The translations under genes and the position numbers were made by a program. The notes beneath the pieces are model-generated. The model had not been told where the DNA came from, ran no database searches, and saw nothing but the letters and a program-made list of their open reading frames with translations. Positions 1-10,038 of a DNA stretch of 42,839 bases are shown in pieces. The stretch is from an uncultured Burkholderiales bacterium (GTDB taxonomy: Bacteria; Pseudomonadota; Gammaproteobacteria; Burkholderiales; Burkholderiaceae_C). The DNA is taken from the NCBI GenBank assembly GCA_903961095.1, contig CAJCDH010000175.1, positions 1-42,839 of the forward strand, given 5' to 3'. Within the stretch, counting starts at the first letter, position 1, and every line of letters starts with the position of its first letter.

Positions 1-335
1 AAAATGATGATGTAAGTCACAAAGGGAATCAAGAAAAAGCAAATGCCCGCAATGTCAATCCAAATTTGAGTTCGCTTGGAGAAACGGCCCGACACAACGT
101 CGATTTTGACGTGCTCTTGACGCAACAGGGTGTAACCAGCAGCCAGCATGAAAACCGCTGCAAACATGTACCACTGCACTTCCAGAAAAGCGTTGGAGCT
201 GAGGTTGAAAGCCTTGCGTGAGATGGCATTGCCAGCACTGATCAGCACTGAAAAAAGGACCAGCCAGGCCACCCACTTGCCAACCCATTCGCTGAATTGG
301 TCTATCCGTTTGGACAGAGATAACAAAGAATCCAT
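1..335 (-). CDS. TRAP transporter small permease (DctQ-like), partial, runs off the left edge
   Basis: My translation of the minus strand from ATG at 335: MDSLLSLSKRIDQFSEWVGKWVAWLVLFSVLISAGNAISRKAFN...LEVQWYMFAAVFMLAAGYTLLRQEHVKIDVVSGRFS; typical DctQ pattern. Absent from the ORF track because it is open at the edge. Confidence 0.8.
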   Translation of the reverse strand, partial: MDSLLSLSKRIDQFSEWVGKWVAWLVLFSVLISAGNAISRKAFNLSSNAFLEVQWYMFAAVFMLAAGYTLLRQEHVKIDVVSGRFSKRTQIWIDIAGICFFLIPFVTYIII

Positions 336-370
336 ATTGACTCCGAAAAAAATAACAACCACCGATTGTA

Positions 371-411
371 GAAAAAATGAAAAGCCCTGCAGAAGGGGTT
401 TACCCTTCAGG
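371..411 (-). terminator. Rho-independent terminator downstream of dxs
   Basis: Minus strand reads CCTGAAGGG TAAA CCCCTTCTGCAGG GC TTTTCATTTTTTC: bulged GC-rich hairpin followed by a T-rich tract, just after the dxs stop (430). Confidence 0.6.
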
Positions 412-429
412 ACTTGTCGCAGATCAAGA

Positions 430-2271
430 CTAGGCGTCGGGCCACTGATTCAAAATGGCTTTTTCAATGCCCAAGGCATCGAGACCTTGCATCGCCATGA
501 GCTTAGCTGGATCACCGTGTTCAATGAACTGGTCTGGAAGGCCCAATGATAGCAAGGGCTTGAGCAGATTTGATTTTTGCAAGAACTCACCCACAGCGCT
601 ACCCGCACCCCCCATCACGCAAGCATCTTCCAAGGTTACCAAACAGCTGTGTTTGGCAGCCATTTGCAAGATCATGGCTTCATCCAATGGCTTGGCCCAG
701 CGCATGTTAACCACCGTCGCGTTCAATTTTTCTGCCACTTCAAGCGCAGGGTAAAGCAAGGTGCCAAATGCCAAGATACACACGCCAGCACCTTCACGGC
801 GAAGCTCTGCTTTGCCCAAAGGTAAGGTGTCTAAATCGGTACCCGCAGCAACACCGACCCCCGCGCCTCTGGGATAACGCACCGCCACCGGATGGTTTTG
901 CGCATAGGCTGTGCTCAGCAACAAACGGCACTCGCGCTCGTCACTTGGGCAAGCAATGGACACATTGGGAATGCAGCGCAAAAAAGCAATGTCATAAGCG
1001 CCAGCATGAGTGGCGCCATCAGCACCCACCAAGCCTGCTCGGTCCAGGGCAAACACCACGGGTAAGTTTTGCAAAGCGACATCGTGAATAAGCTGGTCAT
1101 AGCCACGCTGCAAAAAGGTGGAGTAAATGGCCACCACAGGCTTGAGGCCCTCACAGGCCAAACCCGCCGCGAAAGTGATGGCGTGTTGTTCTGCAATGCC
1201 CACATCGTAATAACGATCTGGAAAGCGCTTGTGAAACTCCACCATGCCAGAGCCCTCGCGCATGGCGGGTGTGATGCCCACCAAACGTTTGTCGACCGCT
1301 GCCATGTCACAAAGCCATTGGCCAAAAATGTGCATGAAGGCTGGCTTGGCCGGCTTCGTAGCAGCCACCAAGCCCACCTTGGGATCAAACTTGCCTGGGC
1401 CGTGGTAGTTGACTGGATCTTCTTCTGCCAGCCTGTACCCCTGCCCTTTTTTGGTAATGACATGCAGGAATTGAGGGCCCTTTAACTGCTTGATGTTTTC
1501 AAGGGTTGGAATGAGTGAGTCTAAATCGTGCCCATCAATGGGGCCGATGTAATTGAAACCAAATTGTTCAAACATGGTGGCAGGCACCACCATGCCCTTA
1601 GCGTGCTGTTCAAAGCGCTTGGCCAACTCAAAAAGAGGGGGCGCGCTTTTCAAAACATTTTTACCCATGTTTTTGGCGGTTGAATAAAAACGGCCGCTCA
1701 TGAGTTGCGCCAAATAACGGTTCAAGGCCCCCACAGGCGGGCTGATCGACATGTCGTTGTCGTTCAAGATGACCAACAATTTGCAGTCTTCAATGCCCGC
1801 GTTGTTCATGGCTTCAAAGGCCATGCCAGCGGTCATGGCACCATCGCCAATGACGGCAATGGCGTGGCGTGATTCACCCTTTTGGCGCGCTGCAATGGCC
1901 ATGCCAAGTGCTGCAGAAATGCTGGTGGAGGAGTGAGCGGTACCGAAGGTGTCGTACTCACTTTCATCGCGGCGAGGAAAACCAGACAAGCCGCCTAATT
2001 GGCGCAAACTGGGCATGCGCTCGCGCCGACCCGTGAGTATTTTGTGCGGGTAGGTTTGATGGCCCACGTCCCACACAATGCGATCCTCTGGGGTGTTAAA
2101 AACATAGTGCAAGGCCACTGTGAGTTCTACGGTGCCCAAGTTGGAACTCAGGTGCCCACCAGTTTGCGACACGTTGTCCAAAACACACTGGCGAACATCA
2201 GCGGCCAAACGGGGTAAGTCACCGCGCTGAAGTTTTCGAAGATCAGCGGGAGAGTGAATCGATTCAAGCAT
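430..2271 (-). CDS. dxs: 1-deoxy-D-xylulose-5-phosphate synthase
   Basis: Translation [14 protein letters not shown]...[20 protein letters not shown]...[17 protein letters not shown]...; full-length DXS motifs. Confidence 0.97.
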   Translation of the reverse strand: MLESIHSPADLRKLQRGDLPRLAADVRQCVLDNVSQTGGHLSSNLGTVELTVALHYVFNTPEDRIVWDVGHQTYPHKILTGRRERMPSLRQLGGLSGFPRRDESEYDTFGTAHSSTSISAALGMAIAARQKGESRHAIAVIGDGAMTAGMAFEAMNNAGIEDCKLLVILNDNDMSISPPVGALNRYLAQLMSGRFYSTAKNMGKNVLKSAPPLFELAKRFEQHAKGMVVPATMFEQFGFNYIGPIDGHDLDSLIPTLENIKQLKGPQFLHVITKKGQGYRLAEEDPVNYHGPGKFDPKVGLVAATKPAKPAFMHIFGQWLCDMAAVDKRLVGITPAMREGSGMVEFHKRFPDRYYDVGIAEQHAITFAAGLACEGLKPVVAIYSTFLQRGYDQLIHDVALQNLPVVFALDRAGLVGADGATHAGAYDIAFLRCIPNVSIACPSDERECRLLLSTAYAQNHPVAVRYPRGAGVGVAAGTDLDTLPLGKAELRREGAGVCILAFGTLLYPALEVAEKLNATVVNMRWAKPLDEAMILQMAAKHSCLVTLEDACVMGGAGSAVGEFLQKSNLLKPLLSLGLPDQFIEHGDPAKLMAMQGLDALGIEKAILNQWPDA

Positions 2272-2273
2272 GT

Positions 2274-3221
2274 TTAATTTTTCCGTTGCACCACTTGGGT
2301 GGCCAATGCACGCAAGGCTGCAGTGGCTGTGATGTTCAATCCGCTGGCATTGAGTGCAGACAGGGATTCTTCATAAAGATTGGCTGCCAACTGATGCGCC
2401 TGGTTCAGGCCCATCAGCGACACATAGGTGGGCTTGTCGGCGGCGGCATCTTTGCCTGCTGTTTTGCCCAAAGTGGCCGAGTCAGAGGTGACATCCAAAA
2501 TGTCATCTACGACCTGGAAAGCCAAACCGAGAGCCTGTGCATATTGCGTCAAGGCATCAAAAATAAGGGTCGATGGTTTGCCGGCACTGACGGCACCCAG
2601 TTGCACACTGCAAAGCAGCAGAGCACCCGTTTTAAGTCGATGCATCTGACGCAACTGACTCTCATTCAATGGCACACCCACGCTGGCCAAATCGATGGCT
2701 TGCCCACCTGCCATACCTTGATACCCAGAGGCACGAGCCAACAAAGACACTTGTGCGGCCTGGACACTGGCTTCGGTGCTGCCGTCTTGAGGGGTTAAAA
2801 ATTCAAACGCCAAGGCTTGCAAAGCATCACCCGCTAGCAGGGCCTGTGCTTCCCCATACTTCACATGCACAGTAGGCTTGCCTCGGCGCAGCACGTCGTT
2901 GTCCATGCAGGGCATGTCATCGTGAACCAAGGAATAGGCGTGGATCAACTCGACTGCACAAGCAGCCCGCAGTGCTGCCAAAGAACTGGGCTGGTCTGAA
3001 ACTGTGGCGGCTTCTAAATCAACACCCACGGCTTCTGCTGCTGCCAAAACCAACAGAGGTCGAAGACGCTTGCCGCCATCCAAAACAGAGTAGCGCATCG
3101 CATCGCCCAAGCCAGCCGGTGCGTGTGCATCGATGCCTTGCTTGAGCATTTGCTCGACTTGGGTCAGGCGCTCTTGCGACCAAGCTGTGAAATTGAAGTT
3201 GTTTGAAAAGGAAGAATTCAT
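2274..3221 (-). CDS. ispA: Polyprenyl (farnesyl/geranyl) diphosphate synthase
   Basis: Contains [25 protein letters not shown] (first Asp-rich motif) and FQVVDDILD (second). Start moved to MNSSFSNN. Confidence 0.95.
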   Translation of the reverse strand: MNSSFSNNFNFTAWSQERLTQVEQMLKQGIDAHAPAGLGDAMRYSVLDGGKRLRPLLVLAAAEAVGVDLEAATVSDQPSSLAALRAACAVELIHAYSLVHDDMPCMDNDVLRRGKPTVHVKYGEAQALLAGDALQALAFEFLTPQDGSTEASVQAAQVSLLARASGYQGMAGGQAIDLASVGVPLNESQLRQMHRLKTGALLLCSVQLGAVSAGKPSTLIFDALTQYAQALGLAFQVVDDILDVTSDSATLGKTAGKDAAADKPTYVSLMGLNQAHQLAANLYEESLSALNASGLNITATAALRALATQVVQRKN

Positions 3222-3472
3222 GCGCCATCCCAAGGTTTCAAGGCCCCTTCATCCAACACATTGATTTGGTTTTCAATGGCGGCCAATCGCTCACGGCAAT
3301 AGGCCAAAAGGCTGGCGCCTCTTTGGTAGTGCGTGAGCAATTGATCAAGGGGCAACTGGCCTGATTCCAATTTGGCCAACAATTGTTCCAATTCTTGGGT
3401 CGCCTCTTCGTAACTGGCAGGCAGTGCCTGATCGGCCTGAGCTTTGTCTGGTAAAGGATTGGCTTTGGGCAT
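3218..3472 (-). CDS. xseB: Exodeoxyribonuclease VII small subunit
   Basis: [51 protein letters not shown]; start set at MPKANPLP; adjacent to ispA-dxs as in many proteobacteria. Confidence 0.93.
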   Translation of the reverse strand: MPKANPLPDKAQADQALPASYEEATQELEQLLAKLESGQLPLDQLLTHYQRGASLLAYCRERLAAIENQINVLDEGALKPWDGA

Positions 3473-3555
3473 GGCTGATTTAGATCTAAAGAAAAGCATT
3501 TTAGGACGACTTCGGCCCAAAATTGCTGACCTGAGGCTACAATCCCCCTTCATCG

Positions 3556-3634
3556 GCGGACTTCGGTCCGCTTTTTTCGCGGGAGAGCCCCTAAGTTCCC
3601 CGTGTGTTCCTGCCCCTTCATAGGGGGAGTCTCT
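3556..3634 (+). promoter_or_regulatory. Candidate structured 5' leader of the Rieske oxygenase gene
   Basis: Perfect hairpin GCGGAC-TTCG-GTCCGC followed by TTTTTT (3556-3577), then a potential long stem CCCCTA (3588-3593)/TAGGGG (3621-3626), extendable by GAGA/TCTC. Confidence 0.35.
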
Positions 3635-3648
3635 AGGTCAGGTCACCC

Positions 3649-4794
3649 ATGTCTGATTTAAGTCTTCAACTGCAGCAGGCCGCAAGCCAACTACCAGTTT
3701 CAAGCTATTTTGAGGATGCGCTATTTCAACGCGAGCTGAAAACCATTTTTCAGCAAGGTCCGCGTTATGTCGGCCATCAATTGTCCGTTCCCGAAATCGG
3801 GGACTATCATGCCCTGCCCCAAGAAGCAGGCGGACGTGCCTTGGTTCGTTCGCAACAAGGTATAGAGCTCATTTCTAACATTTGTCGACACCGCCAAGCA
3901 GTGATGTTGCAAGGACGTGGCTCTCTGAACACCCAGCAAAAAGGCAGTGCAGGCGGCAACATTGTGTGCCCCTTGCACCGTTGGACTTATGCGCCCCAAG
4001 GCCAGCTTTTGGGAGCACCACATTTTGCACAAGACCCTTGCCTGAATCTCAAAAACTACCCACTTCGAGAGTGGAATGGATTGTTGTTTGAAGACAATGG
4101 CCGAGACATTGAAACCGATTTAGAGGGCATGGGCCCACGCGCTGCACTAGATTTCACGGGCTTTAAGCTTGACCACATTGAATTGCACGAGTGCAATTAC
4201 AACTGGAAAACCTTCATCGAGGTTTACCTTGAGGACTATCATGTCGAGCCCTTTCACCCAGGATTGGGCAACTTCGTAACTTGCGATGATCTTAGCTGGC
4301 AATTCAAAAAAGAATTTTCAGTTCAAACAGTGGGCATTGCCAATCGCTTAGGCAAGGCTGGCAGCCCGGTCTATGAACGCTGGCAAAAGCAACTCTTGCA
4401 GTATCGCCAAGGCGCAGTTCCTGACTACGGCGCCATTTGGCTTACCTACTACCCACACATTATGGTGGAGTGGTACCCGCATGTGCTCACAGTGTCGACC
4501 TTGCACCCCATCAGTCCCGAAAAAACACTCAACATGGTGGAGTTTTACTACCCCGAAGAAATTGTGGTATTCGAACGTGAATTTGTGGAGGCACAAAAAG
4601 CCGCCTACATGGAAACTTGTCTTGAAGACGACGAAATTGCAGAGCGCATGGACGCTGGCCGCAAAGCCCTGATGCAGCGAGGCGACAACGAAGTGGGGCC
4701 CTATCAAAGCCCCATGGAAGACGGCATGCAACACTTTCACGAGTGGTATCGCAACAAAATGGGTGCATCGGTGAACGAAGCCACCAACGACTGA
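3649..4794 (+). CDS. Rieske-type aromatic ring-hydroxylating oxygenase alpha subunit family protein
   Basis: Rieske ligands CRHRQ and CPLHRW; mononuclear iron motif NWKTFIEVYLEDYHVEPFHPGL. Confidence 0.9.
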   Translation: MSDLSLQLQQAASQLPVSSYFEDALFQRELKTIFQQGPRYVGHQLSVPEIGDYHALPQEAGGRALVRSQQGIELISNICRHRQAVMLQGRGSLNTQQKGSAGGNIVCPLHRWTYAPQGQLLGAPHFAQDPCLNLKNYPLREWNGLLFEDNGRDIETDLEGMGPRAALDFTGFKLDHIELHECNYNWKTFIEVYLEDYHVEPFHPGLGNFVTCDDLSWQFKKEFSVQTVGIANRLGKAGSPVYERWQKQLLQYRQGAVPDYGAIWLTYYPHIMVEWYPHVLTVSTLHPISPEKTLNMVEFYYPEEIVVFEREFVEAQKAAYMETCLEDDEIAERMDAGRKALMQRGDNEVGPYQSPMEDGMQHFHEWYRNKMGASVNEATND

Positions 4795-4799
4795 GTTGC

Positions 4800-5705
4800 A
4801 TGCAAGCGCTCTGGATGGTTTTGGCTTCGCTGTTTTTCTCAATCATGAGTGTGTGTGTGAAGTTTGCAGCGGTGCACTTCAGCACATTTGAATTAGTTTG
4901 CTATCGCGGCGCCATTGGCTGCGTTGTCATGGGCATCGCTTGTCAACACAAAGGTATTTCACTTCAAACCAGTGTGCCCAAAATGCACTCTTGGCGTGCA
5001 TTCACGGGAGTGGTCTCTTTGGCTGCATGGTTTTATGCCATTGCTTACTTGCCCTTGGCCACAGCCATGACCTTGAACTACATGAGTGGCATTTGGGTCG
5101 CTGCCTTTTTAGTGGGCGCAACGCTTTGGAAAGGCAAGCTTCAAGATGTGAAGCGCCAACTCCCTGTGGTGCTCACTGTGGTCATCAGCTTTTTGGGCGT
5201 GGTCATGATCCTCAGGCCCACCATCGATCAAAACCAAGTGCTTGCAGGCTTGGTTGGCTTGTCCTCAGGCATGATTGCCGCAATGGCCTACATCCAAGTG
5301 GCTGAACTTGGCAGAAAAGGCGAGCCCGTTGAGCGCACGGTATTTTATTTTTCTTTGGCTGCCGCAGTCACTGGCGCACTTGTCATGTTGTTCACGGGCA
5401 CCAGCGATTGGATTTGGCCGCAAGCTTGGCTGTTGTTACCCATTGGCATCTTGGCTGCATTAGGCCAATGGTGCATGACCCGCGCTTACAACGATGGGGC
5501 AACCATGGTGGTTGCCAACTTGCAATACTCAGGCATTGTTTTTTCAGCCTTGTTCGGCTTGTTTTTATTTGGCGATCAAATACCTTGGATCGGTTGGGGT
5601 GGTATTGTGATCATTGTTTTAAGTGGCATTGCAGCCACCTTTTTAAGTGGCCAAAGTATGGCCAGCACAGCAGCGCAATTGCAAAGCAACAAAATCAATG
5701 ACTGA
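4800..5705 (+). CDS. DMT superfamily (EamA) transporter
   Basis: Two repeated hydrophobic EamA modules; start set at MQALWMVLASLFFSIMSVCVKF. Confidence 0.85.
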   Translation: MQALWMVLASLFFSIMSVCVKFAAVHFSTFELVCYRGAIGCVVMGIACQHKGISLQTSVPKMHSWRAFTGVVSLAAWFYAIAYLPLATAMTLNYMSGIWVAAFLVGATLWKGKLQDVKRQLPVVLTVVISFLGVVMILRPTIDQNQVLAGLVGLSSGMIAAMAYIQVAELGRKGEPVERTVFYFSLAAAVTGALVMLFTGTSDWIWPQAWLLLPIGILAALGQWCMTRAYNDGATMVVANLQYSGIVFSALFGLFLFGDQIPWIGWGGIVIIVLSGIAATFLSGQSMASTAAQLQSNKIND

Positions 5706-5715
5706 AGGAGTTAGC

Positions 5716-6576
5716 ATGTACACCACCCTCATCTCTGTTCAACAACTCAAAGATCTGCAGACATCTGGCAAACCGTTCATGGTGTTTGATTGCAGCTGTG
5801 ACCTCATGAAACCCGAAATGGCCGACACCATGTTTGCCACCGCCCGCATTCAGGGTGCACATCAAGCTCATTTAGATCGCAACCTCAGCACGCACGACTC
5901 AACGGCTGTGAATGGCGGCAGGCATCCACTGCCCGGGCGTGAGGCCGTGGCCGCTTGGTTAGGCAGCTTGGGTTTTCAAAATCACATGCAGGCGGTGGTT
6001 TACGACCGCAACGGTGCCAACTATTGCGGCCGCTTGTGGTGGATGCTGAAATGGTTAGGCCATGACGCTGTTGCCGTTTTAAATGGCGGACTTCAGGCTT
6101 GGGAAGCCTCAGGTGGCGCATTAGATACAGGCACGCCAGCAAGGCTGACGCCTAGCGAATCCAGGTTTGAATTGAATTCAGCTTTGCGTGAATGGGTTAG
6201 CACCGCTCAACTGGCGCCCCAAGTCGGACATCCCAATGTCAGCCTCATTGATGCTCGCGGTGCTGCGCGTTTTCGCGGTGAAATGGAACCACTTGACCCC
6301 GTTGCGGGTCATATCCCTGGTGCATTGAATCGCCCCTTCGCAGAAAATTTAAATGCTGATGGCATGTTCAAATCAGCCGAGGTTTTGCGCGCTGAATTTG
6401 AAAATCTTTTAGCAGGCAGAGACCCTGCCACTGTGGTTCATCATTGCGGCAGTGGTGTCAGTGCTGTGCCCAATATTTTGGCCATGGAGTTGGCCGGGCT
6501 GGGTGTCACCCGCCTTTACCCTGGTAGCTGGAGCGAATGGTGCAACACGCCTGGCCTTCCCTGCGCTAAGGGGTGA
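5716..6576 (+). CDS. Thiosulfate/3-mercaptopyruvate-type sulfurtransferase
   Basis: Two rhodanese modules, catalytic loop HHCGSGVSA; start set at MYTTLISVQQLKDLQ. Confidence 0.9.
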   Translation: MYTTLISVQQLKDLQTSGKPFMVFDCSCDLMKPEMADTMFATARIQGAHQAHLDRNLSTHDSTAVNGGRHPLPGREAVAAWLGSLGFQNHMQAVVYDRNGANYCGRLWWMLKWLGHDAVAVLNGGLQAWEASGGALDTGTPARLTPSESRFELNSALREWVSTAQLAPQVGHPNVSLIDARGAARFRGEMEPLDPVAGHIPGALNRPFAENLNADGMFKSAEVLRAEFENLLAGRDPATVVHHCGSGVSAVPNILAMELAGLGVTRLYPGSWSEWCNTPGLPCAKG

Positions 6577-6639
6577 GGCTAAGGCTGAGCATCAGGTTGA
6601 AGGGCGAGGGCTAAGTTCATCGCGCCTCCATACTCCCAC

Positions 6640-7512
6640 TCAATGCGGCGTGAAAGAATGCGCCAATACACTGACAGTGCTAACCAATGCAATGCCACTT
6701 GCCAGCCACACAATTTGCGCTGCCGTTTCGCCTGAACTTAAACGTTTTTGCAATTGCGGAATTAAATCGGCCAGTGCCACATAAATAAAACTGCTACTGG
6801 CAATGGCCAACATGTAGGGCAAGACGCCGTGGAGTTGCTCTAACAACACATAGCCAGCGAGTCCACCCAAAGCTGTAATTGCGCCTGCCAGTGAGACTTT
6901 CAAGATGGCCGTTTGCCGGCTTTGGGAACCCTGGCGCAAAACCACCAAATCGCCCATGTGATGCGGCACTTCGTGGGCCAAAACTGCCAATGAAGCAACG
7001 ACACCCAATTTCAAGTCGACCATGAATGCAGATGCAATAAGAACCCCATCTCCAAAGCAATGAACACTGTCTCCCGCCAAGATGGCCCAACCACCCGCAA
7101 GCGGCTTTGCGTGTGTAACGTGATCGTGTGAGGCATTCGTTGCATGTGAATGCTCGTGATCGTGTCCTTGAACCTGAGCATGCGCATGTCCGTGATCGTC
7201 TTGATGATCATGGCCATGGTGTGCTTCACCATGGTGGTGCTCGTGTCCGTGGTGCCAGAGTTCTGCTTTGTCGAGTAAAAAGAAGAACAACAAACCGATC
7301 AACAAGGTCATAAAAAGGTTGTGCGGTTCTACGCCTGCTTCAAAGGCTTCAGGCAAAAGATGCAAAAAAGCTGTTGCCAGCAATGCACCTGCAGCCAAGC
7401 TCAGCATGTGCTGGGTGTAGCGGCTCACGATACCAAAACTGAGCCAGGCCGCCAACCAAACACTTCCGATACCAGCGGCCAGGGTGCCCACCAAAATAGC
7501 CAATAAGGTCAT
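6640..7512 (-). CDS. ZIP family metal transporter with His-rich loop
   Basis: HGHEHHHGEAHHGHDHQDDHGHAHAQ His-rich segment, then GDSVHCFGDGVLIASAF and LAHEVPHHMGDLVVL (ZIP TM4/TM5 metal motifs). Confidence 0.92.
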   Translation of the reverse strand: MTLLAILVGTLAAGIGSVWLAAWLSFGIVSRYTQHMLSLAAGALLATAFLHLLPEAFEAGVEPHNLFMTLLIGLLFFFLLDKAELWHHGHEHHHGEAHHGHDHQDDHGHAHAQVQGHDHEHSHATNASHDHVTHAKPLAGGWAILAGDSVHCFGDGVLIASAFMVDLKLGVVASLAVLAHEVPHHMGDLVVLRQGSQSRQTAILKVSLAGAITALGGLAGYVLLEQLHGVLPYMLAIASSSFIYVALADLIPQLQKRLSSGETAAQIVWLASGIALVSTVSVLAHSFTPH

Positions 7513-7588
7513 TCAATTTCCAAGTGACGCTCAAACAGGATCTGAGCAAAAGCTAAATTATGCCTGTCTCCTTGCTAGAGACTTTGAG

Positions 7589-10006
7589 TCAAACTGCTTC
7601 GTGAAGCACGACATCGACAGGCACACCCCATAACTCGGCCTGCGCTTGCAGGTTTTGGATGTCTTGTTGTGCCCAATGGCCTCGGATGTAGCCCAAAGCC
7701 ATCATCGTGCCGGCCTCATAACCCCAACCAGCCGATGTGACCTCACCCACAAATTGACCTGCCACACTCAATGGCTCACCACCCCATAAATAATGTTGCG
7801 CCTCTTTGACAACAATTTTCACAAGCTTCTTCTCAGGTTTAAATGCGGCTTGGGCTTTTCTCGCAAGCAAAGCTTTCTTGCCTTTAAAGTCAGTTGTCTT
7901 ATTGAGTTTGACACCAGCCCACAGGCCTGCTTCAAAAGGCGTTTCATCGGGGCCCATCTCTGCGCCCCATGCTCGCCTTTGACGCTCTATGCGAAGTGCG
8001 TCCAATGCGAAGTAACCAGCATCGCGCAAACCCAGATCTGCACCAACCCCTTGGAGTGCAAGATAGACATGCCGTGTCATTTCGACTGGCACATACAACT
8101 CATATCCAGGCCCTCCCACATAACTCATTCGTGCAACACGCACTTTAGCGTGACCTAAATCAATTTCGCGAGTGTGTGCAAAAGGCAATCCTTGGGGTGA
8201 AAGATCTTCGTGCGAAAGCCTTGAAATCAAAGCCAGGGAATTGGGGCCCATCAAGGACAAGACGCAAAACTGCGCAGAGACATCATCCATGTAGACTTGC
8301 ATTTCTGAGGTGACATGTCTTTGTAGCCAATCCAAATCGCGCGTTGTTTGACCTGAACCTGTGATGACCATGAAGCGATCTGTGTTCAAGCGAATGACCG
8401 TGAGATCACTTTCAAAACCACCTCTATCGTTCAAAAGAGGGGTGTAAACCATCTTGCCAATGGCCACATCCATTTCATTGGCGCACATGATTTGTAAAAA
8501 AGCCAACGCGTCTCGGCCCCTGACAGAGAGTTTTGAAAACGAACTCTGATCGTACAAAGCCACAGCCTCACGGGTGGCTTTTTGTTCTGCCTGCACCCAT
8601 GGCAACCAATCTGGCGTGCCCAAGGTATCTAAAGCGGGTGGCGCATCCGCAGGTCGGAAATAGTTGACCCGCTCCCAGCCATTTTTACTTCCAAACTCTG
8701 CGCCTTTCGCTGCCAAAACGTCATACAAGGGCGAGCAGCGCAAAGGCCGTACCGTTTGCAACTCTTGCCTTGGCCAACGCATGGCGTAGTGCAAGCCCAG
8801 TGTCTCGGCAGTGCGTTCTGAAAGCGCCTTTCGGTTGCCCGTAAATGCGCCAAATCTGCGCACATCCACATCCCACAAATCAACACTGGGTTCACCGCCC
8901 ACAATCCACTCCGCCATCAAGCGGCCGGCACCGCCAGAGTTGGCAATGCCAGCTGAATTGAAACCAGCACACACAAAATAGTTTCGAACTTCAGGCGCTT
9001 CACCCAAAATGAAATTGCCGTCGGGTGTGAAACTTTCAGGTCCATTTAGCAACATTTTGACCTTGGCCGTTTCCAAACATGGCGTGCGGTGAATGGCGTT
9101 TTGCATCAAAATTTCAAACTGGTCCCAATCCTCACCTAACAACTCAAATTGAAAAGTAGACGGAATGGGGTGCACATTCCAAGGCTTGGCTACAGGCTCA
9201 AAGCCGCCCATGACCAGGCCTCCCACTTCTTCTTTGTAATAGATGTAGCCATCGGGATCGCGCACCACGGGCCACATGGGGTGAATGCCCTCAATCTTGT
9301 CGGTCACAATGTAGAAATGTTCGGCGGAATAGAGCGGCACATTGACACCGGCCAACTGTCCAAATTGTCGCGCCCATTGACCGGCACAATTCACCAAGAT
9401 GTCACACTGAATATCGCCTTGCTTGGTTTTCACACCCTTCACACGACCTTCATTCAATTCAACGCCTGTGACTTCTATGTCTTCAAAAATTTTGATGCCA
9501 CGCAGCCTTGCACCTTTGGCCAAAGACATGCACAAATCAGCAGGATTGGCTTTGCCGTCTCCAGGAATCCAAATACCGCCGGCCAGGTCATCGGTTCTAA
9601 GCAAGGGTGCGCGCTCACCCACCTCTTGCGGCGTAATTTCATGAGCCTCCACACCAAAGCTTCTAGCCAATGCAATTTGCTTGCGCAAAACTTTCATGCG
9701 CTCTGGCGTGCGCGCCACATTCACACTGCCACATTGCTTCCAACCTGTCGCCAAGCCTGTTTCTGCCTCTAGCGTTGAATAAAGTTCAATGCCGTACTTG
9801 CTCATTCGCGTCATGTTTCGATTGGGACGCATTTGCCCTACCAATCCTGCGGCGTGCCAAGTTGTACCGCTGGTTAGCTTGCCCTGCTCTAAAAGAACCA
9901 CATCGGTTTGACCCAACTTGGCCAAGTGATACGCCACAGAACAGCCTGCAATGCCGCCACCCACAATCACAATTTTGGCCTGTGTTGGAAAGCTTTGTGT
10001 TGCCAT
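7589..10006 (-). CDS. FAD-dependent dimethylglycine/sarcosine dehydrogenase-like protein with C-terminal GcvT domain
   Basis: N-terminal Rossmann KIVIVGGGIAGCSVAYHL; GTTWHAAGLVG, matching the covalent-FAD His motif of the DMGDH/SARDH family; GcvT-like C-terminal half (GYELYVP, WAGVKLNKTTDFKGKKALL). Confidence 0.9.
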   Translation of the reverse strand: MATQSFPTQAKIVIVGGGIAGCSVAYHLAKLGQTDVVLLEQGKLTSGTTWHAAGLVGQMRPNRNMTRMSKYGIELYSTLEAETGLATGWKQCGSVNVARTPERMKVLRKQIALARSFGVEAHEITPQEVGERAPLLRTDDLAGGIWIPGDGKANPADLCMSLAKGARLRGIKIFEDIEVTGVELNEGRVKGVKTKQGDIQCDILVNCAGQWARQFGQLAGVNVPLYSAEHFYIVTDKIEGIHPMWPVVRDPDGYIYYKEEVGGLVMGGFEPVAKPWNVHPIPSTFQFELLGEDWDQFEILMQNAIHRTPCLETAKVKMLLNGPESFTPDGNFILGEAPEVRNYFVCAGFNSAGIANSGGAGRLMAEWIVGGEPSVDLWDVDVRRFGAFTGNRKALSERTAETLGLHYAMRWPRQELQTVRPLRCSPLYDVLAAKGAEFGSKNGWERVNYFRPADAPPALDTLGTPDWLPWVQAEQKATREAVALYDQSSFSKLSVRGRDALAFLQIMCANEMDVAIGKMVYTPLLNDRGGFESDLTVIRLNTDRFMVITGSGQTTRDLDWLQRHVTSEMQVYMDDVSAQFCVLSLMGPNSLALISRLSHEDLSPQGLPFAHTREIDLGHAKVRVARMSYVGGPGYELYVPVEMTRHVYLALQGVGADLGLRDAGYFALDALRIERQRRAWGAEMGPDETPFEAGLWAGVKLNKTTDFKGKKALLARKAQAAFKPEKKLVKIVVKEAQHYLWGGEPLSVAGQFVGEVTSAGWGYEAGTMMALGYIRGHWAQQDIQNLQAQAELWGVPVDVVLHEAV

Positions 10007-10038
10007 GAATGAGATCTCCTAAGACACGTCCTCAACCG

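Noticed and set aside
915-1463. 182-aa minus-strand ORF inside dxs
   Set aside because: Alternate frame within a clear DXS coding sequence; low-complexity Trp/Ser-rich translation with no recognisable domain.
4348-4885. Antisense ORFs (164 and 118 aa) over the Rieske gene 3' end
   Set aside because: Opposite the well-supported Rieske/DMT coding frames; no domain motifs.
7100-7270. Repetitive CAT/GTG-rich stretch in the ZIP gene (repeat or CRISPR-like look)
   Set aside because: It encodes the His-rich metal-binding loop of the ZIP transporter; no regular repeat-spacer structure.
9149-9772. 207-aa plus-strand ORF inside the DMGDH-like gene
   Set aside because: Antisense shadow of a strong coding frame; no plausible RBS context or domain.
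10007-10038. Possible glycine riboswitch before the GcvT-containing DMGDH-like gene
   Set aside because: Only 32 nt of intergenic space, too short for a riboswitch aptamer.
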